DNA of 64,000 nt from the NCBI RefSeq assembly GCF_029278605.1, contig NZ_CP119573.1, positions 2,232,001 to 2,296,000 on the forward strand, in the 5' to 3' direction. This document shows, one piece after another, positions 9,897 to 19,351 of this stretch. This stretch comes from Cupriavidus sp. WKF15. GTDB lineage: Bacteria > Pseudomonadota > Gammaproteobacteria > Burkholderiales > Burkholderiaceae. A program made the position numbers and the translations under genes. Each line of letters starts with the position of its first letter. The stretch's first letter is position 1. The notes beneath the pieces are model-generated. The model did no database searches, was not told where the DNA came from, and saw only the letters and a list, made by a program, of their open reading frames with translations.

Positions 9897-12266
9897 ATGG
9901 CACGCACACACATCCTCGGCTTTCCGCGCATCGGCGCGCGCCGTGAACTGAAATTCGCGCAGGAGTCCTTCTGGCGCGACGAAAGCACGGAAGCGGACCT
10001 GCGCAGCGTGGCGTCCGCCCTGCGCAGCCGCCACTGGCAACTGCAGGCGGACAGCGGCCTGGACACGGTCGCCACCGGTGATTTCGCGTACTACGACCAG
10101 GTGCTGGGTCTCACGACGCTGCTCGGCGCGCTGCCGCGCCGTTTCGGCTTCGACCCGGCCAGCCTGACGCTGGCCCAGCATTTCGAACTGGCGCGCGGCA
10201 ACCGCGAGCAGCCGGCCATGGAAATGACCAAGTGGTTCGATACGAACTACCACTACCTGGTACCGGAGCTGGACTCGGGCACCCGCTTCGACGGCGGCCC
10301 CGACTGGTTCTTCGAGGAGATCGAGGAAGCGCTGGCACTTGGCCTGAAGGCGCGCCCGGTGCTGATCGGACCGGTCACCTACCTGTGGCTGTCCAAGACC
10401 CATGAAGCCGGATTCGACAAGCTGTCGCTGTTGCCGCAACTGGTTCAGGCCTACCAGCGCATCCTCGCGCGCCTGCAGGCCCGTGGCATCGAATGGGTGC
10501 AGATCGACGAGCCGGCGCTGAGCCTGGACCTCGACGAGGGCTGGCTGAACGCCTACGACCGGGCCTACGCTGCACTGGCAGGATCCGGCGTGAAGCTGCT
10601 GCTTGCCACCTATTTCAACAGCGCAGCCGACCATGCCGCCCGTGCCGCCGCGCTGCCGGTGCAGGGCTTCCATATCGACCTGGTGCGTGCGCCCGCCCAG
10701 CTCGACGCCTGGCGCCGGGCGCTGCCGGCCGAGGCCGTGCTTTCCCTCGGCATCATCGACGGCCGCAATATCTGGCGTACCGACCTGCGCCGCGTGCTTG
10801 ACACGCTGCGGCCGCTGCACGCCGAACTGGGCGAGCGTCTGTGGCTGGCGCCCTCGTGCTCGCTGTTGCACGTGCCCGTATCGCTCCAGCACGAGCTGCG
10901 CCTGGATGCCGAACTCAAGTCCTGGCTCGCGTTTGCCACGGAAAAGCTGGGCGAGCTGCGCGTGCTGGCCACGGCGCTGAACCAGGGAGAAGACACGGTC
11001 GCCACGCAGCTCGCTGCATCGGATGCCGTGCAGGCGTCGCGCCGCCAGTCGCGCCGCGTGGTCAACCCGCGTGTGCAGCAGCGCCTGGCCGCGGTCACGC
11101 CTGACATGGCCGAGCGCGCCAGCCCGTTCGACGCGCGCATCGAACGCCAGCGCCAGGCCCTGCAATTGCCGCTGCTGCCCACGACCACCATCGGCTCGTT
11201 CCCGCAGACCGCCGCCATCCGCCAGACGCGCGCCGCCTACAAGCGTGGCGACATCGGCGCGCTCGAGTACCTGCAGCGCATCCGCGGCGACATCGAGCTG
11301 GCCGTGCGCAAGCAGGAAGCGCTGGGCCTGGACGTGCTGGTCCACGGCGAAGCCGAGCGCAACGATATGGTCGAGTATTTCGGCGAGCAGCTGTGCGGCT
11401 ACGCCTTCACGGAAAACGGCTGGGTGCAGAGCTACGGCTCGCGTTGCGTCAAGCCGCCCGTGATCTATGGCGACGTGTACCGCCCCGAGCCGATGACCGT
11501 GGATACCGCGCGCTATGCCCAGTCGCTGACCGAGCGCCCGATGAAGGGCATGCTGACCGGCCCGGTCACCATGCTGCAATGGTCCTTCGTGCGCGACGAC
11601 CAGCCGCGCGCCGATACCGCGCGCCAGCTGGCACTGGCCATCCGCGACGAGGTCTGCGACCTGGAGCAGGCCGGCATCCGCGTGATCCAGATCGACGAGC
11701 CCGCGCTGCGCGAAGGCCTGCCGCTGCGCCGCGCCGACTGGGACGCCTACCTGGCGTGGGCGGTCACCGCGTTCCGGCTGTCGGCCGCGGGCGTAGCCGA
11801 CCAGACCCAGATCCACACCCATATGTGCTATGCCGAGTTCAACGACATCCTGCCGTCGATCGCGGCCATGGACGCGGACGTGATCACGATCGAGACCTCG
11901 CGCTCGGCCATGGAGCTGCTGGAAGGCTTTGGCGACTTCGACTACCCGAACGAGATCGGACCGGGCGTCTATGACATCCACTCGCCGCGCGTGCCGTCGG
12001 TGGACGCCATGGAGAAACTGCTCGACCGCGCCTGCGAGGTGGTGCCGCCGCAGCGCCTGTGGGTCAATCCCGACTGCGGGTTGAAGACCCGCGGCTGGGA
12101 GGAGACCGAGGCCGCGCTGGCCAATATGGTGTCGGCGGCACGCAAGCTGCGCGGCCGCCTGGCCGGCCAGGACGTGCGCGCGTGGCAGCGCGTATCGCGC
12201 CAGCAAGCCATGCCGGCGGCACACCGTCACGGCGCGGACTGCTTCTGCAACGCGCGCGCTGCCTAA
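9897..12266 (+). CDS. metE: Cobalamin-independent methionine synthase
   Basis: Transfers a methyl group from 5-methyltetrahydropteroyl-glutamate to homocysteine, the last step of methionine synthesis, without B12. The protein has 789 residues. The N-terminal barrel spans about 1-370 and the catalytic C-terminal barrel about 410-750. Zinc ligands are visible: His642 and Cys644 (HTHMCY), Glu666 (ITIETSRS) and Cys727 ([11 protein letters not shown]), aligned within one residue of E. coli MetE. It has a C-terminal tail of about 30 residues beyond the usual end. The start ATG has GGGAG eight bases upstream. It is controlled by the divergent MetR. Confidence 0.98.
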   Translation: MARTHILGFPRIGARRELKFAQESFWRDESTEADLRSVASALRSRHWQLQADSGLDTVATGDFAYYDQVLGLTTLLGALPRRFGFDPASLTLAQHFELARGNREQPAMEMTKWFDTNYHYLVPELDSGTRFDGGPDWFFEEIEEALALGLKARPVLIGPVTYLWLSKTHEAGFDKLSLLPQLVQAYQRILARLQARGIEWVQIDEPALSLDLDEGWLNAYDRAYAALAGSGVKLLLATYFNSAADHAARAAALPVQGFHIDLVRAPAQLDAWRRALPAEAVLSLGIIDGRNIWRTDLRRVLDTLRPLHAELGERLWLAPSCSLLHVPVSLQHELRLDAELKSWLAFATEKLGELRVLATALNQGEDTVATQLAASDAVQASRRQSRRVVNPRVQQRLAAVTPDMAERASPFDARIERQRQALQLPLLPTTTIGSFPQTAAIRQTRAAYKRGDIGALEYLQRIRGDIELAVRKQEALGLDVLVHGEAERNDMVEYFGEQLCGYAFTENGWVQSYGSRCVKPPVIYGDVYRPEPMTVDTARYAQSLTERPMKGMLTGPVTMLQWSFVRDDQPRADTARQLALAIRDEVCDLEQAGIRVIQIDEPALREGLPLRRADWDAYLAWAVTAFRLSAAGVADQTQIHTHMCYAEFNDILPSIAAMDADVITIETSRSAMELLEGFGDFDYPNEIGPGVYDIHSPRVPSVDAMEKLLDRACEVVPPQRLWVNPDCGLKTRGWEETEAALANMVSAARKLRGRLAGQDVRAWQRVSRQQAMPAAHRHGADCFCNARAA

Positions 12267-12269
12267 GCC

Positions 12270-12302
12270 CGCGGCGCCCGCGCCTGTGACCCGGGCGCCG
12301 CG
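12270..12302 (+). terminator. Hairpin after metE
   Basis: A perfect 10-bp GC stem (CGCGGCGCCC with GGGCGCCGCG) lies 4 bp after the metE stop. No T-run follows, so it may act as an RNA-end stabiliser or rho-assisted terminator. The remaining 120 bp up to the receptor gene show no riboswitch that I can recognise. Confidence 0.55.
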
Positions 12303-12424
12303 TGTGCGGCGCTCTGTCACATTGCCGCAGTGGCCCGCGCTCCGTATCCTTGCCGGCTGTCGAATTAGATCCAGAGCACCGCGCCTGTTTCAGATGGGCG
12401 CCGATGTGCCGGCCAAGGGAAATC

Positions 12425-14521
12425 ATGAAACGAGCCACACACTGGCGGCGCGCTGCGGCGCTGCCAGCCGCCGCATTGACCGGCGCTGCCATCGCGCAGA
12501 CCGTTCCTGCCACGGGCACGGAGCCGGTCACGCTCCCCACGGTGACGGCCACCGCCAAAGCCGAGGGCTCGCTGACCGCGCCTGGCGTGGCAAAGCAGCG
12601 CGAATCGCTGTACCAGTCGGCCGGCTCGGTCGGCTTTGTCGATGCCGACACCTACGCCAACACCTACGCCAGCAACCTGCGCGATGTGCTCAAGGACGCG
12701 CCCGGCGTCTATGTGCAGGAGCGCTATGGCCAGGAACTGCGGCTGTCGATCCGCGGCTCCGGCATCGCGCGCGGCTTCCACACGCGCGGCCTGGAGATCC
12801 TCCAGGACGGCGTGCCGACCAACTTCGCCGACGGCAGCGGCGACTTCTACCAGATCGACCCGATCGGCCTGAACGCGGCCGAGGTCTACAAGGGCGGCAA
12901 TGGCCTGGCGTACGGAAGCTCCACGCTCGGCGGCGCCATCAACTTCACCACGCCCACGGCCTTCACTGCCGATTCGCCCAACCAGATGCGCGTCGACGGT
13001 GGCAGCTTCGGCACCATCCGCGCGGCTGGGCAGGTGTCGCGCCAGATCGGCAATTTCGATTTCCTGGCCAACCTGAGCGTCGATCACTCCGAAGGCTACC
13101 GGGACCACGAACGCGGCCAGTATGAGCAGCTCAACGCCAACTTCGGCTACCGCTTCAGCCCGACGGTTGAAACCCGCTTCTATGTGGGCGCCTATGTCGT
13201 CGACCAGCTGCTGCCCGGCACCCTGTCGCTGCAAGATGCGCTGAACAACCCGGCCAAGGCCTCGGCCAGCGCGCTGGCCGGTGACCAGGCGCGCAACACG
13301 CGCACCGAACGGCTGGCCAACGTCACCACGGTCAAGCTCGACGGCGGCCAGCTGGATTTCTCCACCTGGGTCATCCACAAGAGCCTGTACCACCCGATCT
13401 TCCAGGTGATCGACCAGGACTACTGGACCTATGGCTTCGCGCCGCGCTATGCCGGAACGCAGACTGTCGGCGGCATGCGCAACGAGGTCATAGCCGGGGC
13501 AAGGTTCTTTGGCGGCAACAATGACGCGCGCCAGTACGTCAACATCTCGGGCAACCGCGGCGCGCAGACCCTCAACGCCAGGCAGGATGCCTACAACTAC
13601 GAGGCCTACCTGGAAGACCGCCTCTACGTGGTGCCCACCGTCGCGCTGATGGCAGGTGCCAAGGCCTACTATAACGAACGCCGTTACAAGGATTTTGGCG
13701 GCCTGCCCGCCAACCCGGTACCCAAGGCCGACGACACCAGCTACAGCGGCGTGAACCCCAAGTTCGGTGTGCTGTGGGAGCCCGTCAAGGACATACAGGC
13801 CTTTGCCGACATCACGCGCAGCGCCGATGTGCCTGACTTCAGCGACCTCAACCAGACCATCAGCACAACCACGCAGTTCGTGCCGCTGTCCGCCCAGCAT
13901 GGCTGGACGCTGGAACTGGGGAGCCGCGGGCGCCGCGAACGGCTGGCGTGGGACTTCACGCTGTACCGCTCGCTGGTGCGCGACCAGCTGCTGCAATACA
14001 CGACCAACCCGAACGTGCCGGCCGCCACCTTCAACGCCAACCGCACCACGCTGCAGGGCGTGGAGCTGGGGCTGAGCGCCGACCTGCTGCAGAACGTGGC
14101 CACCACGGCCGACAAGGTCACACTGTCGCAACTGTGGAATTACAGCGATTTCCGCTTTGACAATGATCCGCAGTATGGCAACAACCGTATTGCCGGTGTG
14201 CCCGAGCACGTGCTGCGCACCACGCTGGCCTACAGCCAGGCGTCGGGGCTGCGCATTGCGGGCACCCTCGACTGGGTCCCGACCGGCGCCTTCGTCGACT
14301 ACGCGAATACCCTGAAGGTGCCTTCCTACGTGCTGTTCGGCGTGCAGGCCAGCTACGACTTCAAGCATGGCCTGACGGTGTTCCTGGATGCGCGCAATCT
14401 TGGCAACAAGCGCTATGTGAGTGACTTCAGCACGGTCACTGACGCGCGAACCGCTAATACGGTGGTGTTCTATCCGGGCGCCGGGCGGGCGGTTTATGCG
14501 GGGGTGAGATACAAGTTCTGA
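12425..14521 (+). CDS. TonB-dependent outer-membrane receptor
   Basis: A 698-residue receptor for active uptake across the outer membrane, energised by TonB. The start is the ATG at 12425 with AAGGGA upstream; a longer open frame from 12302 lacks a ribosome site. Signal peptide about 1-24, then a plug domain about 60-170 (DVLKDAPGVYV, LRLSIRGSGI, YGSSTLGGAINF). A beta-barrel rich in aromatic residues follows, ending in the terminal Phe (VRYKF) needed for barrel insertion. The substrate is not evident: iron-siderophore receptors have this look, but there is no Fur box or siderophore gene nearby. Its position after metE may be chance. Confidence 0.92.
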   Translation: MKRATHWRRAAALPAAALTGAAIAQTVPATGTEPVTLPTVTATAKAEGSLTAPGVAKQRESLYQSAGSVGFVDADTYANTYASNLRDVLKDAPGVYVQERYGQELRLSIRGSGIARGFHTRGLEILQDGVPTNFADGSGDFYQIDPIGLNAAEVYKGGNGLAYGSSTLGGAINFTTPTAFTADSPNQMRVDGGSFGTIRAAGQVSRQIGNFDFLANLSVDHSEGYRDHERGQYEQLNANFGYRFSPTVETRFYVGAYVVDQLLPGTLSLQDALNNPAKASASALAGDQARNTRTERLANVTTVKLDGGQLDFSTWVIHKSLYHPIFQVIDQDYWTYGFAPRYAGTQTVGGMRNEVIAGARFFGGNNDARQYVNISGNRGAQTLNARQDAYNYEAYLEDRLYVVPTVALMAGAKAYYNERRYKDFGGLPANPVPKADDTSYSGVNPKFGVLWEPVKDIQAFADITRSADVPDFSDLNQTISTTTQFVPLSAQHGWTLELGSRGRRERLAWDFTLYRSLVRDQLLQYTTNPNVPAATFNANRTTLQGVELGLSADLLQNVATTADKVTLSQLWNYSDFRFDNDPQYGNNRIAGVPEHVLRTTLAYSQASGLRIAGTLDWVPTGAFVDYANTLKVPSYVLFGVQASYDFKHGLTVFLDARNLGNKRYVSDFSTVTDARTANTVVFYPGAGRAVYAGVRYKF

Positions 14522-14561
14522 ACGGATTGCGCTGGAGGGGTTTTGTGGTGGGGATTGGGCT

Positions 14562-14636
14562 GTCGTGCTTGGCAGGCGCCGCTGTTTCGCCGGCGTAGCC
14601 GGCGACCTGCTTCTTGTCCGAGCGACAAGAAGCAGG
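14562..14636 (-). repeat. Dispersed hairpin repeat, left copy (inverted)
   Basis: Read on the minus strand, this element has a 13-bp perfect hairpin (14606-14636, 5-nt loop GCTCG). It is followed by the palindrome CGCCGGC-TAC-GCCGGCG (14588-14604) and a tail containing CAGCGGCGCCTGCCAAGCACGAC. The same architecture recurs at 15182-15253 in the opposite orientation. Short ORFs reading through it are repeat-derived and not credible genes. Confidence 0.7.
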
Positions 14637-15181
14637 CAGGAAGCGCGTCGCCTGGCGGCTGGCCATCAACGATACGCTTCTTTGTTCAAGCGGCTTTGGT
14701 CTCGCGATGCGTGGTTGCCCGTTCGGGCCTGCTACGCATAGTGATTCCGAACCAGTGCCTGCGATAACCGGCTCTTGTACGATCCCCATGTAGGGCTCGG
14801 GTACAGCGTTCCAAGAGCGTCAGTGGTGGGACGCCTGCGGCTGCGCTGCGCGCACGTCCTAGTCGGTGTGCGGGGGGCATCATCGTCGCCAGTGCCGACG
14901 GTTCGGTTTCTCTGCTTCGTTGTGGCGCCGATTGCCTGCGGCCTGGGTGCTCAGACTAGGGCTCTGCGCGTAGCGCAGCCGAAGGCGATTACACGATGTC
15001 GGTAGCAGGAGGGACCACGGACAGTTTCGGGGCTCGTTCAATCATTGCCTGAAGGCCTACCGGCGGACGCGCACCACGCGGCAGGCAGCCAGGCACACTC
15101 TGAAGTTCATCCCCGTACAACACCCGCAGCACACTACGATCAATATTCGCCCGCTAGGGCAAGTAAACGCGCTTTTTGGTT
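14637..15181. other. Gene-free stretch between hairpin repeats
   Basis: I see no credible coding region here: no ORF combines a ribosome site with plausible composition, and no tRNA or known RNA fold is apparent. The stretch is enclosed by two inverted repeat copies and may be degraded sequence. Confidence 0.5.
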
Positions 15182-15253
15182 ACTTTTTGTCGCTCGGACA
15201 AAAAGTGACTCGCCGGCTACGCCGGCGAAACAGCGGCGCCCGCCAAGCACGAC
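15182..15253 (+). repeat. Dispersed hairpin repeat, right copy
   Basis: A 10-bp perfect hairpin ACTTTTTGTC-GCTCG-GACAAAAAGT (15182-15206) is followed by the palindrome CGCCGGC-TAC-GCCGGCG (15211-15227) and the tail AACAGCGGCGCCCGCCAAGC. The stem differs from the left copy at several positions, yet both stems pair fully and share the loop. Confidence 0.7.
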
Positions 15254-15277
15254 ACGCCAATCCGGACCAGATAACCC

Positions 15278-15320
15278 CGCCGGCTACGCCGGCGATACAG
15301 CGGCGCCTGCCAAGCACAAC
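15278..15320 (+). repeat. Partial third copy of the repeat
   Basis: Carries the CGCCGGC-TAC-GCCGGCG palindrome (15278-15294) and the CAGCGGCGCCTGCCAAGCAC tail, but no upstream GCTCG-loop hairpin. It lies 31 bp from the 3' end of the DUF1254 gene, where the palindrome could help terminate its transcript. Confidence 0.65.
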
Positions 15321-15351
15321 AACCCCGTTGCAACCGGCGACCCACCTAAAC

Positions 15352-16770
15352 TCAATTCGCCCTCTCAACCGCCGGCGGCATCCACGTGCCATCGAGCAGC
15401 GCCTGTTCCGGCCAGTAGGCACGCAATGTCATATTGAGCGCATCGGGCGGCGCCGGCAGCCAGTTAGCCACCTTGGCGCGCTCCGGGCGCTCATGCTGGA
15501 TATAGATATCGAGCGAACCGTCGCGGTTGTAGCGCAAGCGGTCCCGGCTGCCGATGGCGTAGCGGCCGATCGGATTCTCGACGAAGGCCTGGCGCTGGTT
15601 GTACAGCGACAGCGACCAAAATGCCCTGGCGGGTGGGAGCTGGTCCTTGGCAAAGTGCAGCACATAGCTGGAACTGCCTTGCAGCGCCTTGCCCGCGGCA
15701 TCGGTCCGGGTCGAGGCATAGATCGCGTCTTCCGGCAGGTTGGCGCCAAGCCCGACCATGGCGGTGACCGCGCGGCGCCCGTAGTTGGTGCCGTAGTTGC
15801 CCAGATCACGGTGCATGACCCAGCCGTTGCCGGCATCGGCGTTGCCCTTGCGGGACATCTCGGAGATCGCCTGCAGCGCGGCGGTGGCCCCTTCCTGCAC
15901 GGCGCGCGCGGTGGCGGGTTCGAGCACCGTGGTCTTGAACGGTACGCCCGGCTCCAGTCCCATGCGGCGCATTTTCTCCACCATGGCGGCGTCGGCCGCG
16001 GCGGGCGGATTGGCGGGCAACAGGCTGGCGAACCGGCTGAAGAACGCCTGCGCGTCCATGGCCGCGACCTGCTCGACCGGCGGGGTCTGCGTGTCCAGCG
16101 TCGGCGAACGCGGCGCCGGCTTTTCCTGCGCCGCGCGCACCCCCATCTGCCAGGCGGACAGCGGCGTCAGCCGGTACTGGTCCTGCAGCCGGTGCACGGC
16201 GGGGAAATCCTTCTTGCCGTTGGCCTGCGTGCGCCCGAGCAGCCAGACCATGGCCGTGGGCGACTGGATCTGCTTCATGCCCTTGGGCAACGGCCCTTCC
16301 CAGCCCGGGCCGGTGATGACGAAATTGCCACGCTGCGTGCCGGTGGTGCGTTTGCCAGGCGAGGCAAAGACGTTGGTCCACGCGTCCATCATCGGCATCA
16401 GGTAGTAGCGGCCGCGGGTATCGGGCACGGACAGCACCACGGGCTCCCTGGACAAGTCCAGCCAGGCCGATGAATACAGCGTGTCGGCATTGGGGGTGAC
16501 CACTTCAGTGAAGCTGGCATCCGGGAAAGTGCGCTTGTGGCTGAAGGTGTTCGGGGGCGTGCGCACGCTCATCAGCTCGCGTGTCACGTCCATCAGCACC
16601 AGCGGGTAGGCGTAGGTGAAGATCTCGGCGGACAGGGCCTTCATGGCCTGGTTCGACGGCGACTGAACGGCGGCAAGCGGCGCCGTGGCCGGTTCATGCG
16701 TGCTGGAGCAAGCGCCGAGGAGGACGGCAAGCGCCGCGACGCCCGCCATTTGGCGGATGGAAGGATTCAT
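15352..16770 (-). CDS. DUF1254/DUF1214 lipoprotein
   Basis: A 472-residue predicted lipoprotein from ATG 16770 (MNPSIRQ). The signal peptide ends at lipobox LLGAC near residue 21, so it is probably membrane-anchored and faces the periplasm. Residues about 45-190 resemble DUF1254 (TPNADTLYSSAWLDLSREP, then a Tyr/Met-rich YYLMPMMDAWTNVFASPG). Residues about 350-460 resemble DUF1214 (FWSLSLYN, IGDR-like IGSRDRL, NWLPAP, LRAYWP). These domains occur together in proteins of unknown biochemical role. The open frame before 16770 begins with TTG and has no ribosome site. It ends next to the repeat block. Confidence 0.85.
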   Translation of the reverse strand: MNPSIRQMAGVAALAVLLGACSSTHEPATAPLAAVQSPSNQAMKALSAEIFTYAYPLVLMDVTRELMSVRTPPNTFSHKRTFPDASFTEVVTPNADTLYSSAWLDLSREPVVLSVPDTRGRYYLMPMMDAWTNVFASPGKRTTGTQRGNFVITGPGWEGPLPKGMKQIQSPTAMVWLLGRTQANGKKDFPAVHRLQDQYRLTPLSAWQMGVRAAQEKPAPRSPTLDTQTPPVEQVAAMDAQAFFSRFASLLPANPPAAADAAMVEKMRRMGLEPGVPFKTTVLEPATARAVQEGATAALQAISEMSRKGNADAGNGWVMHRDLGNYGTNYGRRAVTAMVGLGANLPEDAIYASTRTDAAGKALQGSSSYVLHFAKDQLPPARAFWSLSLYNQRQAFVENPIGRYAIGSRDRLRYNRDGSLDIYIQHERPERAKVANWLPAPPDALNMTLRAYWPEQALLDGTWMPPAVERAN

Positions 16771-17032
16771 GACCCCGATTCCCAAATTTGTTCTGGCGAC
16801 CTTCTTGCGGGGTCGGCAAATGTCATGGTGCCAAGTTACCCCGGAGGCGCATCTATTCCGTCCGAATCATGTGCGTACGTCCCGAACGTGTCAATTCCTC
16901 CGACGCAGGGATGCGAGTGGAAGCGAACCAACCGCCGCCCGCAAAGGCGCACTGACTGGTCAACTGTCGGCATGCTGCAACAGATTGCATTGCGCCACGG
17001 CCATCTCGCCGGATGGCCCGGCATGCGCCGCC

Positions 17033-17407
17033 TCAATAGCGCAACTGCACGTCGTCCACGCGGGCCGTGCGCCCGTTGTAGAGGCAGGTGAAGCGGAATC
17101 CGATCGAGGCATGGCTGTTGTCAGGCTCGAATGTGCCCTCGCCGGTGACCGCGGCGATGCCGCCGGGACGTGGGCTGACCTGCTCGCGGTCCTCCAGCAG
17201 GAAGATGCTGCCCGGCTCGGGGTGTCCCTTCCTGACATTGCTGGTGACGGCCTGCTCGCAGGCTTCGGCTGCCACTTTGGGCACGATCCTGGGCTCCGCC
17301 GCCGGGCGCGGCGCGGGGCGGCCTGCCTGCTGCGGCGGCGTCTCGCATGCGGCCACGAGCAATGCGAAGGCCAGGCATAGGGTCGAGGCTCGGAACAAAG
17401 CGGGCAT
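17033..17407 (-). CDS. Small predicted lipoprotein
   Basis: A 124-residue protein with a signal peptide and lipobox (LLVAAC, Cys21), then a Pro/Ala-rich linker and a short domain with two Cys (residues about 50 and 108) that could pair. GGAAGG lies directly before the ATG, an unusually short spacing. I recognise no domain. It is separated from the DUF1254 gene by 262 bp in which I see nothing else, and is divergent from the Nudix-MBL gene. Probably an envelope protein of unknown role. Confidence 0.75.
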   Translation of the reverse strand: MPALFRASTLCLAFALLVAACETPPQQAGRPAPRPAAEPRIVPKVAAEACEQAVTSNVRKGHPEPGSIFLLEDREQVSPRPGGIAAVTGEGTFEPDNSHASIGFRFTCLYNGRTARVDDVQLRY

Positions 17408-17634
17408 CCTTCCTTCTCAATGTGCAGTACAGCAATCAGAGTAGGTCCTCCGGCAGGAAATGCCAAAGGCACACCGAGTGCACGGTGCCACCATGCGGAA
17501 ATCCCCGGAGCAGAGCGAGCCGTCCAGCGCCGCTACACTACGGCCCTGCATGCGACGAAACCTCGCACGAACGCACCGGCGCGAGACCGGTCCTGCCACA
17601 TCCTGCCGCGCGGCCCGGCCAGCGCGCCGACACA

Positions 17635-19326
17635 ATGACAACGACAGAGACAAACCCGATCCAAGCCGCCAAACCGTCCACCCTGTTGCGCGCCGCTGCC
17701 AGCCTGCTGGTGGTGCGCGATGGCCCGCAGGGCATGGAAGTCCTGCTGGTACGGCGCGTCGAGCGCGCCAACGACCGCAGCAGCGGCGCCTACGTGTTTC
17801 CCGGCGGCACGCTGGATCCGCAAGACCAGGCCCTGCATGTCCATGCCGCAGGGCTGGACGACGCCGCGGCCAGCGAGCGCCTGAACCTGCCGGCCAACGG
17901 CCTGGACTTCTATCTGGCGGCCGTGCGCGAGTGCTTCGAAGAGGCCGGCTTGCTGCTGGCCTACCATCGCGATGGCGAGATGCTGGCTCCAGGGCACCTG
18001 GATGCCGCGAAGCAGGATTTCCTGCGCCAGGCAGTGCAGCGCGGCGGCTCCGGCCTGGCGCATGCGTGCGCCGAACTGGGCCTGCGCCTGGCAGCGGACC
18101 GCCTGGCCTACCACAGCTACTGGCTTACGCCCCCGGGCTTGCCCAAGCGCTTCGACACACGCTTTTTCGTCGCGATCGCGCCCGCCGGCCAGGTTGTCGT
18201 CCACGATGGCATGGAGATCGTCGAACACCGCTGGATTCGCCCCGGCGAAGCGGCGGACGCGGCCAGCGGCCTGGCGATGATGCATGTCACGCGCCGCACG
18301 CTGCAATCCATTGCCCATTTCGAGACCGCGCAGGACTGTTTTGCCAGTACCTCGCAGTTGCGCGACATAGCCTGCATCATGCCGCGGCTGGCCCAGGGCG
18401 CGGCGGGCGTACGCCCGGTCATGCCCAACGAGTCCTGCTATGCCGAGATCGGCCGCATCGACCCGGACGGCAGGGCCCACGCGCGCTATGAACTGGCGCC
18501 GGGCGAGCCCGTGCAGCTTTCCGGGCGGGTCTGGCGCGTCACCGCCAACAACGGCAGCGTGATGACGGGTCCGGGCACGAATACTTACCTGGTCGGTGGC
18601 GGCGCGCTCAACGAGTGGGCCGTGATCGATCCCGGCCCCGACGATGCCGCCCATGTGCAGGCCGTGCTCGCGGCCGCGCCGGGCCCGATCCGCTGGATCG
18701 TCGTCACGCACACCCATATGGACCACTCGCCCGCGGCGCCCGCGCTGCAGGCCGCCACGGGCGCGACGGTGCTCGGCCGCGCCGCGCCGGCCACGCAATG
18801 GCAGGACACCGCCTTTGCCGCCGCGCGCGAGCTGCAGCATGGCGAACGCATCGCCATTGGCGACGACTGCACGCTGCGCGTCATCCATACGCCGGGCCAT
18901 GCATCGAACCATCTTTGCTACCTGCTGGAACAAGAGAAGACCCTCTTCACCGGCGACCATGTCATGCAGGGTTCCACGGTCGTCATCGCCCCGCCCGATG
19001 GCGATATGCGCGCCTACCTCGATTCGCTGGCCGCGCTGCAGGACGAAGACCTGGAATGGCTGGCGCCGGGCCACGGCTTCCTGATCGCGCGCCCGCAGGA
19101 AGCCATCCGCCTGCTCATGCGCCACCGCCTGCACCGCGAGGCCAAGGTGCTCAACGCGCTGCGCGATCTCGGTCCGGCCCCGATCGAGGCGTTGCTGCCG
19201 CGCGTCTATGACGATGTGCCGGAGCGCATGTACCCGGTGGCCCAGCGCTCTCTGCTGGCACACCTGCTCAAGCTGGCCGCGGACGGCAAGGCTGTCGAAG
19301 CGGATAGCCGCTGGCAGAGCGCCTGA
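17635..19326 (+). CDS. Fusion of a Nudix hydrolase and a metallo-beta-lactamase-fold hydrolase
   Basis: A 563-residue cytoplasmic two-domain protein. Residues about 15-250 are a Nudix domain of the NUDT19/acyl-CoA-diphosphatase type: the Nudix box is split by a long insertion between FPGGTLD (about 58) and REC.EEAGLLL (about 98). Residues about 290-490 are an LACTB2-like metallo-beta-lactamase fold with THTHMDH (metal ligands), GHASNH, TGDH and APGHG, followed by a helical/winged tail. The Nudix half may cleave CoA or nucleotide diphosphates and the MBL half may hydrolyse a thioester or RNA end; the joint substrate is unknown. The ATG at 17635 has no strong ribosome site. Such fusions occur in related genera. 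Confidence 0.9.
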   Translation: MTTTETNPIQAAKPSTLLRAAASLLVVRDGPQGMEVLLVRRVERANDRSSGAYVFPGGTLDPQDQALHVHAAGLDDAAASERLNLPANGLDFYLAAVRECFEEAGLLLAYHRDGEMLAPGHLDAAKQDFLRQAVQRGGSGLAHACAELGLRLAADRLAYHSYWLTPPGLPKRFDTRFFVAIAPAGQVVVHDGMEIVEHRWIRPGEAADAASGLAMMHVTRRTLQSIAHFETAQDCFASTSQLRDIACIMPRLAQGAAGVRPVMPNESCYAEIGRIDPDGRAHARYELAPGEPVQLSGRVWRVTANNGSVMTGPGTNTYLVGGGALNEWAVIDPGPDDAAHVQAVLAAAPGPIRWIVVTHTHMDHSPAAPALQAATGATVLGRAAPATQWQDTAFAAARELQHGERIAIGDDCTLRVIHTPGHASNHLCYLLEQEKTLFTGDHVMQGSTVVIAPPDGDMRAYLDSLAALQDEDLEWLAPGHGFLIARPQEAIRLLMRHRLHREAKVLNALRDLGPAPIEALLPRVYDDVPERMYPVAQRSLLAHLLKLAADGKAVEADSRWQSA

Positions 19327-19351
19327 CTCGCTCCGCCTGCCCGCCGGGCTG

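Noticed and set aside
12267..12424. Cobalamin riboswitch before the TonB receptor
   Set aside because: metE and TonB receptors often carry B12 control, but I see no B12-box-like conserved core here; only a GC hairpin after metE.
12365..14368. 667-codon minus-strand open frame opposite the TonB receptor
   Set aside because: Antisense shadow: the receptor frame carries plug and barrel motifs and a proper signal peptide, while this frame shows no domain.
15045..15437. Short plus-strand ORFs through the hairpin repeats
   Set aside because: They translate the repeat unit (TAAPAKH-like peptides) and run antisense into the DUF1254 gene; such frames arise wherever the repeat is inserted.
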